Source: Paraburkholderia sp. HP33-1 (GTDB taxonomy: Bacteria; Pseudomonadota; Gammaproteobacteria; Burkholderiales; Burkholderiaceae). From it: a stretch of 64,000 nucleotides of DNA. A program made the translations under genes and the position numbers. Numbering within the stretch: the first letter of the stretch is position 1; the number at the start of each line of letters is the position of its first letter. This document shows positions 50,244-57,766 of this stretch, in pieces. The DNA lies in the NCBI RefSeq assembly GCF_021390595.1, contig NZ_JAJEJR010000001.1, positions 1,302,001 to 1,366,000 on the forward strand, given 5' to 3'. Below the pieces are notes generated by a model that was not told where the DNA came from, ran no database searches, and was given only the letters and a program-made list of their open reading frames with translations.

Positions 50244-50275
50244 GACCCCGGCCCGCGTTTGCGCGGGCCGGGGTC
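50244..50275 (+). repeat. Perfect 14-bp hairpin in the sucB-lpdA gap
   Basis: GACCCCGGCCCGCG (50244-50257) pairs perfectly with CGCGGGCCGGGGTC (50262-50275) around a TTTG loop. No T-run follows. Confidence 0.75.
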
Positions 50276-50366
50276 ATCCGTAGCACGTCTTTAGCATTCC
50301 GCAGTACAGGAACGGCGCGCGCCACGTCAGGTGGCCCGGCGCCGTTCCGCCATCAAAGGGATTGTC

Positions 50367-51797
50367 ATGTCCAAAGAATTTGACGTCGTCGTGATCGGCG
50401 CAGGCCCTGGCGGTTATATCGCCGCCATCCGCGCAGCGCAGCTCGGCAAGACCGTCGCATGTATCGAAAAATGGAAGAACCCGGCCGGCGCGCTGAAGCT
50501 CGGCGGCACCTGCCTGAACGTCGGCTGCATTCCGTCGAAGGCACTGCTCGCGTCGTCGGAAGAGTTTGAAAACGCATCGCATCACCTCGCCGACCACGGT
50601 ATCTCGGTCGACAACGTGAAGGTCGATCTCTCGAAGATGATGGCCCGCAAGGACGGCATCGTCGAGAAGATGACCAAGGGCATCGAATTCCTGTTCCGCA
50701 AGAACAAGATCACGTGGCTCAAGGGCCACGGCAAGTTCACCGGCAAGACCGACGCCGGCGTGCAGATCGAAGTGAGCGGCGAAGGCGAGACCGAAGTCGT
50801 CACGGCGAAGAACGTGATCATCGCAACGGGTTCGAAGGCGCGTCATCTGCCGGGCATTCCGGTCGACAACAAGCTGATCGCCGACAACGAAGGCGCATTG
50901 AGCTTCGACACGGCACCGAAGAAGCTCGCCGTGATCGGCGCGGGCGTGATCGGTCTGGAACTTGGCTCGGTGTGGCGCCGCCTCGGCGCGGACGTGACCG
51001 TGCTCGAAGCGCTGCCGGAATTCCTCGGCGCGGCTGACCAGGCGCTGTCGAAGGAAGCGGCCAAGCAGTTCAAGAAGCAGGGTCTCGACGTCCACGTCGG
51101 CGTGAATGTCGGCGAAGTGAAGACGAGCGAAAACGGCGTGACGATCGCCTACACGGACAAGGACGGCAAAGCTCAGACGCTCGAAGCCGACCGCCTGATC
51201 GTGTCGGTCGGCCGTGTGCCGAACACCGACAATCTGGGCCTCGAATCGATCGGCCTGAAGGCCAACGAGCGCGGCTTCATCGACGTGGACGACCACTGCG
51301 CGACGGCTGTGCCGAACGTGTACGCGATCGGCGACGTGGTGCGCGGCCCGATGCTCGCGCACAAGGCTGAAGACGAAGGCGTGATGGTCGCGGAAGTGAT
51401 CGACGGCCAGAAGCCGCACATCGACTACAACTGCGTTCCGTGGGTGATCTACACCGAGCCGGAAATCGCATGGGTCGGCAAGACCGAGCAGCAGCTGAAG
51501 GCCGAGGGCCGCGAGATCAAGACGGGCCAGTTCCCGTTCATGGCGAACGGCCGCGCGCTCGGCATCAACAAGGCGGATGGCTTCGTCAAGATGATCGCCG
51601 ACGCGAAGACCGACGAACTGCTGGGCGTGCACATCATCTCGGCGAACGCATCGGACCTGATCGCGGAAGCCGTGGTGGCGATGGAGTTCAAGGCGGCGTC
51701 GGAAGACATCGGCCGTATTTGCCATCCGCATCCGTCGCTGTCGGAAGTCATGCGCGAAGCGGCACTCGCCGTCGACAAGCGCGCGCTGAACATGTAA
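50367..51797 (+). CDS. lpdA: Dihydrolipoyl dehydrogenase (E3)
   Basis: The 476-residue flavoprotein reoxidises dihydrolipoamide with NAD+ for the 2-oxoglutarate dehydrogenase complex. It has the FAD motif VIGAGPGGYIAAIRAAQLG at residues 9-27, the redox-active disulfide GGTCLNVGCIPSKALL, the NAD motif VIGAGVIGLELGSVW near residue 190, YAIGDVVRGPMLAHKAEDEG near residue 323 and the active His in CHPHPSLSEVMREAAL. The ATG at 50367 has an AAAGGG site; the extension up to 50331 is not family-like. Confidence 0.95.
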   Translation: MSKEFDVVVIGAGPGGYIAAIRAAQLGKTVACIEKWKNPAGALKLGGTCLNVGCIPSKALLASSEEFENASHHLADHGISVDNVKVDLSKMMARKDGIVEKMTKGIEFLFRKNKITWLKGHGKFTGKTDAGVQIEVSGEGETEVVTAKNVIIATGSKARHLPGIPVDNKLIADNEGALSFDTAPKKLAVIGAGVIGLELGSVWRRLGADVTVLEALPEFLGAADQALSKEAAKQFKKQGLDVHVGVNVGEVKTSENGVTIAYTDKDGKAQTLEADRLIVSVGRVPNTDNLGLESIGLKANERGFIDVDDHCATAVPNVYAIGDVVRGPMLAHKAEDEGVMVAEVIDGQKPHIDYNCVPWVIYTEPEIAWVGKTEQQLKAEGREIKTGQFPFMANGRALGINKADGFVKMIADAKTDELLGVHIISANASDLIAEAVVAMEFKAASEDIGRICHPHPSLSEVMREAALAVDKRALNM

Positions 51798-51836
51798 GCG
51801 CGCACGCCTGACCGAAACGCAACCTTGGCATCACCG

Positions 51837-51874
51837 AAGGCGGGCGGGGTTCACTCCCTCCCGCCTTTCTTTTT
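51837..51874 (+). terminator. Terminator after lpdA
   Basis: AAGGCGGG (51837-51844) pairs with CCCGCCTT (51860-51867), followed by TCTTTTTG. It closes the sucA-sucB-lpdA transcript and lies 11 bases before the zapE start. Confidence 0.8.
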
Positions 51875-51885
51875 GCAGCAACACG

Positions 51886-52983
51886 ATGAACGTCACCGAA
51901 TACTACGAAAAAGAACTGCAGACGCGCGGTTATCAATCCGATCCGGCGCAACGCGCGGCGGTCGACCGCCTGCAGCGGTGCTATGAAGAGTGGGTCGAAT
52001 ACAAGTCGCGCCGCTCGAACGCGTTCAAGAAGTTGATCATTCGCCCGGATCTGCCGCGCGGCGTATACATGTGGGGCGGCGTGGGCCGCGGCAAGAGCTT
52101 CCTGATGGACAGCTTCTACACGATTGTGCCGTTGAATCGCAAAACGCGTCTCCATTTCCACGAGTTCATGCGTGAAGTGCATCGCGAGCTCGAAGAACTC
52201 AAAGGCCGGGCCGATCCGCTCGACGAACTCGCGCGCCGCATCGCGAAGCGCTATCGGCTGATCTGCTTCGACGAATTCCATGTCTCGGATATCGCCGACG
52301 CGATGATCCTGTACCGCCTGCTCGACAAGCTATTCGAGAATGGCGTGCAGTTCGTGATGACGTCCAACTACGATCCTGACACGCTGTACCCGGACGGCCT
52401 GCATCGCGACCGCATGCTGCCCGCGATCGAGCTGATCAAGCAGAAGCTCGACGTGATCAACGTCGACGCGGGTATCGACTACCGGCAGCGCACACTCGCG
52501 CAGGTGGAGGTCTATCACACGCCGCTGGACGCCGCCGCCGGCAAGGCGCTGCGCGACGCCTTCGCGCGCCTCGCCGCGGTGCCCGACGAAAGCCCGCTGC
52601 TGCATATTGAGAAGCGCGAGCTGAAGGCGCTGCGCCGCGCGGACGGCGTCGTCTGGTTCGACTTCGCGACGCTGTGCGGTGGTCCGCGCTCGCAGAACGA
52701 TTATCTCGAACTCGCGAGCCGCTTTCACGCGGTGATCCTGTCGGACGTGCCGCAGATGTCGGTGCGTATGGCGTCGGAAGCGCGCCGCTTCACATGGCTG
52801 ATCGACGTGTTCTACGACCACAAGGTCAAGCTGCTGATGTCGGCCGCGGTGCCGCCCGAGCAACTGTACGTCGACGGTCCGATGGCCAACGAATTTTCGC
52901 GGACGGTGTCGCGCATCGTCGAGATGCAGTCGAAGGAGTATCTCGATACGCCGCGCCGGATCGTCGATACGTCGCTGACCTGA
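51886..52983 (+). CDS. zapE: Cell division ATPase ZapE (AFG1 family)
   Basis: The 365-residue AAA-type ATPase has Walker A GGVGRGKSFLMD near residue 63 and Walker B RLICFDEFHVSDIADAMIL near residue 124. FEN...FVMTSNYDPDTLYPDGLHR and LIDVFYDHKVKLLMSAAVPP are further AFG1 signatures. ZapE in E. coli helps constrict the FtsZ ring under stress. It sits directly downstream of lpdA, as in many betaproteobacteria. Confidence 0.94.
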   Translation: MNVTEYYEKELQTRGYQSDPAQRAAVDRLQRCYEEWVEYKSRRSNAFKKLIIRPDLPRGVYMWGGVGRGKSFLMDSFYTIVPLNRKTRLHFHEFMREVHRELEELKGRADPLDELARRIAKRYRLICFDEFHVSDIADAMILYRLLDKLFENGVQFVMTSNYDPDTLYPDGLHRDRMLPAIELIKQKLDVINVDAGIDYRQRTLAQVEVYHTPLDAAAGKALRDAFARLAAVPDESPLLHIEKRELKALRRADGVVWFDFATLCGGPRSQNDYLELASRFHAVILSDVPQMSVRMASEARRFTWLIDVFYDHKVKLLMSAAVPPEQLYVDGPMANEFSRTVSRIVEMQSKEYLDTPRRIVDTSLT

Positions 52984-53120
52984 GTCGCGACGAGCGCGCG
53001 TTCGCAGATGCCGCCATTCTGACCAGGGCGAACGACGCATTTTTAGGAATCGGAGTGGTCTTATATTCGGCGTACGGGTGACTGGCTATCTTTTGTCGTT
53101 GTTCTGACAAAGGAGGAAGC

Positions 53121-53573
53121 ATGAACCCATATCGCGATATCACCGATGAAGAATGGCAGCGCGTTGCGCCACTGCTGCCCGAACTCCGGCCACGTACCGA
53201 ACTGCGTGGCCGCCCGCTTGCCAATACCCGCTCGGTGCTCAACGGCGTGCTGTGGGTCATGTATAGCGGCTCGACGTGGTCCGCAATGCCGCGGCGCTAT
53301 CCGTCGTATCAGACCTGTCATCGCCGCTTCAAGTCGTGGTACGAATCGGGCGTGCTCAAGCCCGTCACGGAGCAACTGCTCGGCGCCGCGAGCGAAGATC
53401 TCTGCAAATTGATGGAAGCGCGTATGCGCACGCACGCTAACGCGCCGCACAAGCGCGGTGTGGTCGAGCCCGCGGCGTTCCGTGTTCCGCCCGTCGTTTG
53501 CAACCCGGCATCGGCCGCGCCGGTGCCCGCGTCGCCATTTGTTTGCGCTGCATCGTTGAAACAGGCCGCATGA
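53121..53573 (+). CDS. Second stand-alone IS5/DUF4096-type transposase N-terminal domain protein
   Basis: The 150-residue protein shows the same block as the protein at 24680-25081: EEWQRVAPLLP, RGRPLANTRSVLNGVLWVMY, STWSAMPRRYPSYQTCHRRF and SWYESGVLKPV. No DDE catalytic region follows, and the last 65 residues are an unrelated Pro/Ala-rich tail. It has a very strong ribosome site (AAAGGAGGAAG) and a strong terminator of its own, and no terminal inverted repeats are visible. This suggests a retained gene, perhaps a DNA-binding protein derived from a transposase. Confidence 0.82.
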   Translation: MNPYRDITDEEWQRVAPLLPELRPRTELRGRPLANTRSVLNGVLWVMYSGSTWSAMPRRYPSYQTCHRRFKSWYESGVLKPVTEQLLGAASEDLCKLMEARMRTHANAPHKRGVVEPAAFRVPPVVCNPASAAPVPASPFVCAASLKQAA

Positions 53574-53601
53574 CCATTGCAAACAGCTGGCCACAATTGA
53601 A

Positions 53602-53637
53602 ACGGCCGTGCGATTCGTGATCGCCGGCCGTTTTTTT
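53602..53637 (+). terminator. Terminator after the IS5-N-terminus-like gene
   Basis: ACGGCCG (53602-53608) pairs with CGGCCGT (53625-53631), and seven T run from 53631 to 53637. Confidence 0.8.
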
Positions 53638-53689
53638 ATGCTGCACTTACTCTAGCAACGGGCGCTACATATGCGCCGCGCATCGAATC

Positions 53690-54175
53690 TCACTGCTGCC
53701 GGATCCACGTCTGCGAGCGGCCGAGCAGCGCAACGCCAATGTAGCCGCGTACCACGAGCTTGTTGCCGCCGTCTTCGAGATGCATCTGGCACTTGTAGAC
53801 CTTCCCGTTTTCAGGGTCGAGAATCTGGCCATGATCCCACGCGTCGCCGTCCTTCTTCATGCTGTTGATGATGGTCATGCCGAGAATCGGTTGATCCTTG
53901 CGCGCGTCGGTGCATTGTGTGCAGCGGCGATCCGGCTGGTTGTTTGCGCCAAGTCCCTTGATGACCTTGCCGTTCAGCTCGCCGGTGCCGTCCTGCGTGA
54001 TCTGCACGAGCGCCTTCGGCTGGCCCGTCTGATCGTCGATCGTTTGCCACGTGCCGACCGGGGTTTCGGTCTGTGCCATCGCGGTTATGGCGCTGGCGAG
54101 CAGAGCGCCGGCGAGTGCTGCGTGACGGGCGGTGCGCAGCGCGAGCGCGCGAGCACGTTGAGTGAATTGGGTCAT
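53690..54175 (-). CDS. Exported DUF2147-family protein
   Basis: The 161-residue precursor has a signal peptide ending in AMA near residue 34. The mature part is a DUF2147 domain: PVGTWQTIDDQTGQPKALVQ, DQPILGMTIINSMKKDG and ILDPENGKVYKCQMHLEDGG, closing with GVALLGRSQTWIR. The pair of Cys in RRCTQCTD may form a disulfide or bind metal. The function of this beta-barrel family is unknown. An AAGGAGGAAG site precedes ATG 54175. Confidence 0.87.
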   Translation of the reverse strand: MTQFTQRARALALRTARHAALAGALLASAITAMAQTETPVGTWQTIDDQTGQPKALVQITQDGTGELNGKVIKGLGANNQPDRRCTQCTDARKDQPILGMTIINSMKKDGDAWDHGQILDPENGKVYKCQMHLEDGGNKLVVRGYIGVALLGRSQTWIRQQ

Positions 54176-54674
54176 TGCCTTCCTCCTTGTTGTGATACAG
54201 CGCGATCTTGGTCGCGCGGCGTTATGAGCATCTCGCTCCGATGTGCGGTAGCGGCCTTCGCGATGCGAGACGATGCCAGCGGCGTGCCGTTCGCATCGAC
54301 AGCGGAGAATACGCGAAAGTGCCCCTGCCGTCTGATAGTGGAGCTTCTAAACAGCACGAGTCACTTCCAAGGTGTGTCAATTAGGCTGGTGGGGGAGCGT
54401 CGCGTTGATGCGCGGACTGCGCGATGCGTTTTCCTCCGGCGCATCGCCGAGCGCTTTCGCGACGGACAGATCGAGACCGTAGTAGCGCGCATCGCGGCAG
54501 CGAATCGAGCGGATTGCCTCCCGCTGCCGCGCGGGCGGGACGGGATTGCGCTTGTGCTCGTTCCGGGGCAGAAACGCCCAAATACCAATTTTTTGATGGA
54601 GAGCCCGAAACCCGCGAAAGTGAGTAATAATGGCCAGCTTCTACCTAAAACAAAATCTGTTCAGCAGGTAATAC
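54176..54674. other. Intergenic region between divergent exported-protein genes
   Basis: These 499 bases hold the ribosome site of the DUF2147 gene at the left edge. I see no gene in the rest; the open frames here are not supported by ribosome sites or family resemblance. The promoters of both neighbours must lie here. Confidence 0.45.
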
Positions 54675-55391
54675 ATGGACCGAAAGTCAAAGCTACGAGA
54701 GATTGCTCTGGCCGCATGCATCGCATTGGGGGCTCTTCAGGGCGCGAACGCACAGGCCTTGGAGAACAGTGGCGCAAGCAGTCCAGTCGTGTCCCAGCCG
54801 GGCACGACGACGGCGTTGCCCGACACCTCGCAGGCCGGCCAGGCTGAGACCACTGCACTGACGCCGGACGAAAACCGGCAATCCGCCACCGGCAATGTTG
54901 CGGAATTGCAGCAGATGATCCACGGCTCGGAACTCAGCGAACTGCGCACCACGTATAACGGCACGTATGGCGCGAGCATGATGTTCTACGGCAAGGAGAT
55001 GACCTACTACGTCGCGCTGTTCCAGCAAAAGAACTTCTGGCGCGTGATCAAGACTCAGGACGCCGCGCGCGCCGAGCTCATCTACAAGGATTTCGTGCGG
55101 CAGACGGTGCAGCTGTCGGACGTCGAGATCCGTCGTACGCAACTCGAAGCGCAGAAGGCGTTCACACAGCGCCTGGTCGCGCTGTCGCAGGATCGCGCGA
55201 GCCGGCTGCAGGCCGACCTCGACATCGCGCGACAGCAGCAGAGCATCGTTGCGAGCCAGCAGGAGCAGAAGCGTGCTGAGGCAACCGAACTGGCACAGCA
55301 GAAGGCTGCCGCGCAGGATCAGTTGCGCGTTGCCCAGCGTCAGGTTCGCGACCTGCAGCGTCAGCTCGATAGCGGATTGCCGTTGCACTGA
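54675..55391 (+). CDS. Exported DUF2968-family protein
   Basis: The 238-residue precursor has a signal peptide (LAACIALGALQGANA, cleavage near residue 26). The DUF2968 block ELSELRTTYNGTYGASMMFY followed by MTYYVALFQQKNFWRVIKTQ lies at about residues 92-133. From residue 160 to the end it is a long Gln/Ala-rich coiled coil (ASQQEQKRAEATELAQQKAA). It is probably periplasmic or envelope-bound. The function of the family is unknown. Confidence 0.85.
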   Translation: MDRKSKLREIALAACIALGALQGANAQALENSGASSPVVSQPGTTTALPDTSQAGQAETTALTPDENRQSATGNVAELQQMIHGSELSELRTTYNGTYGASMMFYGKEMTYYVALFQQKNFWRVIKTQDAARAELIYKDFVRQTVQLSDVEIRRTQLEAQKAFTQRLVALSQDRASRLQADLDIARQQQSIVASQQEQKRAEATELAQQKAAAQDQLRVAQRQVRDLQRQLDSGLPLH

Positions 55392-55473
55392 ACGCAGCGG
55401 AGTGAGCCTTCGTGGATGGACGGGACGGCACGGCAACCGATGCGTCGCCCGGCTTTTGCCATTCCCGCCGCTT

Positions 55474-55510
55474 GCAAAAAGCGCCGAACGGGTCGTTTGG
55501 TGCTTTTTGC
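55474..55510. repeat. A/T-tract inverted repeat after the DUF2968 gene
   Basis: GCAAAAAGC (55474-55482) and GCTTTTTGC (55502-55510) form a perfect 9-bp inverted repeat with a 19-base loop that adds CC/GG pairs. It may act as a terminator in either direction, although no free T-run follows. Confidence 0.5.
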
Positions 55511-55633
55511 ACACCGCTAACCGGTGCATCGCACTTGCGCCGCCGGGCTCTTCGGCATTTCCCCCGCATTTCTTTGCGAGCCACGAGAACATCGTGCGCC
55601 CGCGGCCGTCGCGCGCGCCAGGATGACTCGACT

Positions 55634-55828
55634 TCAATGCCGCTTGCGCGTATCCGCGTGAGTTTTGCGCATCCGCTCGTGAGACGGCTTCGTCACGTCG
55701 ACCGCGATCGGATCACTGGCGGGGAAGCTCTCCATCAGCGCTTCGTCGAGCCGCGTCTCGGCAGAAGACGTCGACGACGTCCGGCGCGTGCGCGCAGGCT
55801 GGGAGGCGTGCTGGCTTTTGCTGGTCAT
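55634..55828 (-). CDS. Small ESFPASDP-motif protein, function unknown
   Basis: The 64-residue basic protein contains RLDEALMESFPASDPIAVDV, a motif that recurs in small uncharacterised proteins of proteobacteria. Before it the sequence is Ser/Thr/Arg-rich. I start at ATG 55828, six bases after GGAG; ATGs at 55840 and 55858 are alternatives. No signal peptide or membrane helix. Confidence 0.65.
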   Translation of the reverse strand: MTSKSQHASQPARTRRTSSTSSAETRLDEALMESFPASDPIAVDVTKPSHERMRKTHADTRKRH

Positions 55829-56141
55829 GTCGAACTCCATCAGTAGCAGGTCAATCATTCAGCATAGCCCATCGCGGCAATCGGCGAAGGTCGGTTGAAT
55901 GGCGTAGGCGCGTCGTGTGCACGCAGCCCACGTCGTGGAAGCCGAATTGGAAGACCTGGATTGGGCGAGGCAGCGACCGGCGCTGCACCTGCTCGACGCC
56001 GACTACTGGCGCCGCCGCGTTCTGGCGGTCAAGGGGAGAGTCGAGCTGACTGAGCGGCAGCTGATGCAACCGGAGAAAGTTCTGCGGCGCCTAGGTCCGC
56101 CCACGGAGCAGCGAGGCGCGGCCGTTACCGCTTCTGCGTAT

Positions 56142-56609
56142 TTATTCCTGATTGCCGCCGGGGCTGCCACCGCCGTGATTGCCGCCTTCGCCGCCGGTGC
56201 CGAACAGACGCCGACGCCGCGTGACGACCACCGGGCCTTCGGAGTTGCCACTGCCGCGCTCGCCCGGTGCCCGCTCCGGCGACGGCGCGCCGTACGATTC
56301 ACGCGCTTCACGCGGCTCACGATGTTCGCGCGAACCATGCGGGCCGCGCGCGCCGTGCTCGCCGTGCGACGTTCTGCCCCCCGTGCGCGGCGCCGGCCGC
56401 GTGCCGGTGTCGAGCTGGATCGTGGAGATCGCGCGCTTGTAGATGCCCTGCAGGCCAACCGGCGTGCGCAGCATCACCAGGTACTGATCGAACGACTCGA
56501 TGCATCCGGTCAGGCGGATGCCGTTGACCAGATAGATTTCGACGCGCTTGCGTTCCTTGCGCGCGGCGTTCATGAAGTCGTTTTGCGGATGCGATTCTGC
56601 GGAGGCCAT
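56142..56609 (-). CDS. hfq2: Hfq2-like RNA chaperone with long glycine/arginine-rich tail
   Basis: Residues 10-72 form an Hfq Sm fold. Sm1 is [20 protein letters not shown], followed by YLVMLRT and Sm2 in [12 protein letters not shown]. coli Hfq has YKHA at the Sm2 site, so His57 is Arg here. Positions equivalent to Lys31, Gln33 and Phe42 are Arg, Thr and Tyr, while the rim patch (ARKERKR) and the Tyr25 equivalent remain. A basic and glycine-rich tail follows ([19 protein letters not shown]), making 155 residues. B. cenocepacia is known to have a second Hfq with an extended tail, named Hfq2, and this fits. It should bind small RNAs and mRNAs. Confidence 0.88.
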   Translation of the reverse strand: MASAESHPQNDFMNAARKERKRVEIYLVNGIRLTGCIESFDQYLVMLRTPVGLQGIYKRAISTIQLDTGTRPAPRTGGRTSHGEHGARGPHGSREHREPREARESYGAPSPERAPGERGSGNSEGPVVVTRRRRLFGTGGEGGNHGGGSPGGNQE

Positions 56610-57041
56610 GGATAATTCAGGTTAGATAAACGGTGGTTCGCCGCGATTTTACCCCTTCTACTCCAGGCGGGGGCAGAGCACGTCGACGGGACGAACTTCG
56701 TCCACTATAACTACTTGTGAGCGCATAAGCATCTGATAACGCGGCGCTGTAACGTTGAGTTACGAATCTGCTGATCAATGGCGGCTTCTTCCTGCCTCTC
56801 CAGGCATTGCCGGCATGGTTGGCGGAAAAGGAAGAACATAGTAGAGCATTGCACGGCCACGGAAACGGCCGGCCTCGAAGCGCCGCGAAAAAAAGCCCGG
56901 CGAAAGGAGCACCGCGACGGCCGTGGAATAAACCGCGCGCTCGCGGCGTTAAGCTCAGTATGGCAGCACCGCATTCGGCGGCCTGCCGCCCGCCGCGCCG
57001 GTCGGTGGATCGCGCGCCGGGCAACCGCCAGGAGGTTCACC
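56610..57041. other. Divergent region between hfq2 and the sigma-factor locus
   Basis: These 432 bases contain the promoter region of hfq2 on one side and, at 56925-56950, an ECF-type promoter candidate for the sigma locus. The open frames inside are not supported as genes. Confidence 0.5.
56925..56950 (+). promoter_or_regulatory. Candidate ECF sigma promoter (GGAATA-N16-CGTT)
   Basis: GGAATA (56925-56930), 16 bases, then CGTT (56947-56950) match the general ECF pattern of a GGAA-type -35 and CGTT-type -10 with usual spacing. It is 92 bp before the peptide gene and upstream of the sigma gene, where an autoregulated ECF promoter would be expected. Confidence 0.5.
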
Positions 57042-57179
57042 ATGAAAGCATCCCGTATTCTGTCAGCGCTCTTCGTCCTGCTCGCGCTCGCGTGCGGCTC
57101 GCTCGCGCACGCCGCCGATACCGACACCGCGGCGTCGGGCTCGAGCAGCAACAGCAGTAGCAGCGGCGGCGGCTACTAA
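57042..57179 (+). CDS. 45-residue exported Ser/Gly-rich peptide upstream of the sigma factor
   Basis: A GGAGG site precedes ATG 57042. The precursor has a clear signal peptide (ILSALFVLLALACGSLAHA, cleavage near residue 24) and a mature part of about 20 residues rich in Ser, Gly and Asn that ends SSSSGGGY. The gene lies 26 bp before the sigma-factor start and is probably cotranscribed with it. I do not recognise the peptide. It could be a secreted signal, a small envelope protein or a decoy substrate; nothing in the sequence decides this. Confidence 0.65.
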   Translation: MKASRILSALFVLLALACGSLAHAADTDTAASGSSSNSSSSGGGY

Positions 57180-57205
57180 CGCCGCGAACGGGCCTGGCAC
57201 ACCGG

Positions 57206-57766
57206 GTGACATTCGAAGCAGAAGTGATCGCGTGGTTGCCGCAGTTGCGCCGTTATGCGCGCGCACTGACGGGCGACCGCGCCTGGGCCGACGATCTCGT
57301 GCAGGATACGGCGGAGCGTGCGCTTGCGCACTGGTCGGCGTTCCGGCCGAACAGCAACCTGCGCGCGTGGCTGCTGACGATCCTGCGGCATCTGTACATT
57401 GATCAGTTGCGCGGCCGCCGCGAGATCGCGGTCGACGACGAAAGCGCGCCGTGGCGCAATCTCGAGGCGCCGCATGGCGAGGTCGACGGTCTGGTGCTGC
57501 GCGACGTGCAGCGCGCGCTGTACTGCCTGCCGCACGAGCAGCGTGAGGTGCTGCTGCTGGTGTGCGTCGAGGAGCTGTCGTACCAGGAGGCATCGAGCGC
57601 GCTGGGGGTGCCGGTCGGCACCGTGATGTCGCGGCTGTCGCGGGCGCGCGAGCATATGCGCGCGTTGCTGTGCGAGGAGCCGCAGGGGCCGGTGCACGGG
57701 CCGCAGCCCGGTGCGCCGCAGGCGGCGCATAAAGTCGCGCCGCTGAAAGTGGTGAGAAACCGATAA
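57206..57766 (+). CDS. ECF-type RNA polymerase sigma factor
   Basis: The 186-residue protein has sigma region 2 (LRRYARALTGDRAWADDLVQ, then NLRAWLLTILRHLYIDQLRG) and region 4 (CLPHEQREVLLLVCVEELSY, then ASSALGVPVGTVMSRLSRAR), with no regions 1 or 3. It starts at GTG 57206. It overlaps the anti-sigma gene by one base (TAATG), typical for a sigma/anti-sigma pair. The C-terminal 35 residues form a Pro/Gly/Lys-rich extension. Which genes it controls is not known; its own operon is the first candidate. Confidence 0.92.
   Translation: MTFEAEVIAWLPQLRRYARALTGDRAWADDLVQDTAERALAHWSAFRPNSNLRAWLLTILRHLYIDQLRGRREIAVDDESAPWRNLEAPHGEVDGLVLRDVQRALYCLPHEQREVLLLVCVEELSYQEASSALGVPVGTVMSRLSRAREHMRALLCEEPQGPVHGPQPGAPQAAHKVAPLKVVRNR

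Noticed and set aside
53780..54847. A 355-codon open frame across the DUF2147 gene and the following intergenic region
   Set aside because: It is antisense to DUF2147 and runs into the DUF2968 gene in another frame; no domain or start signal.
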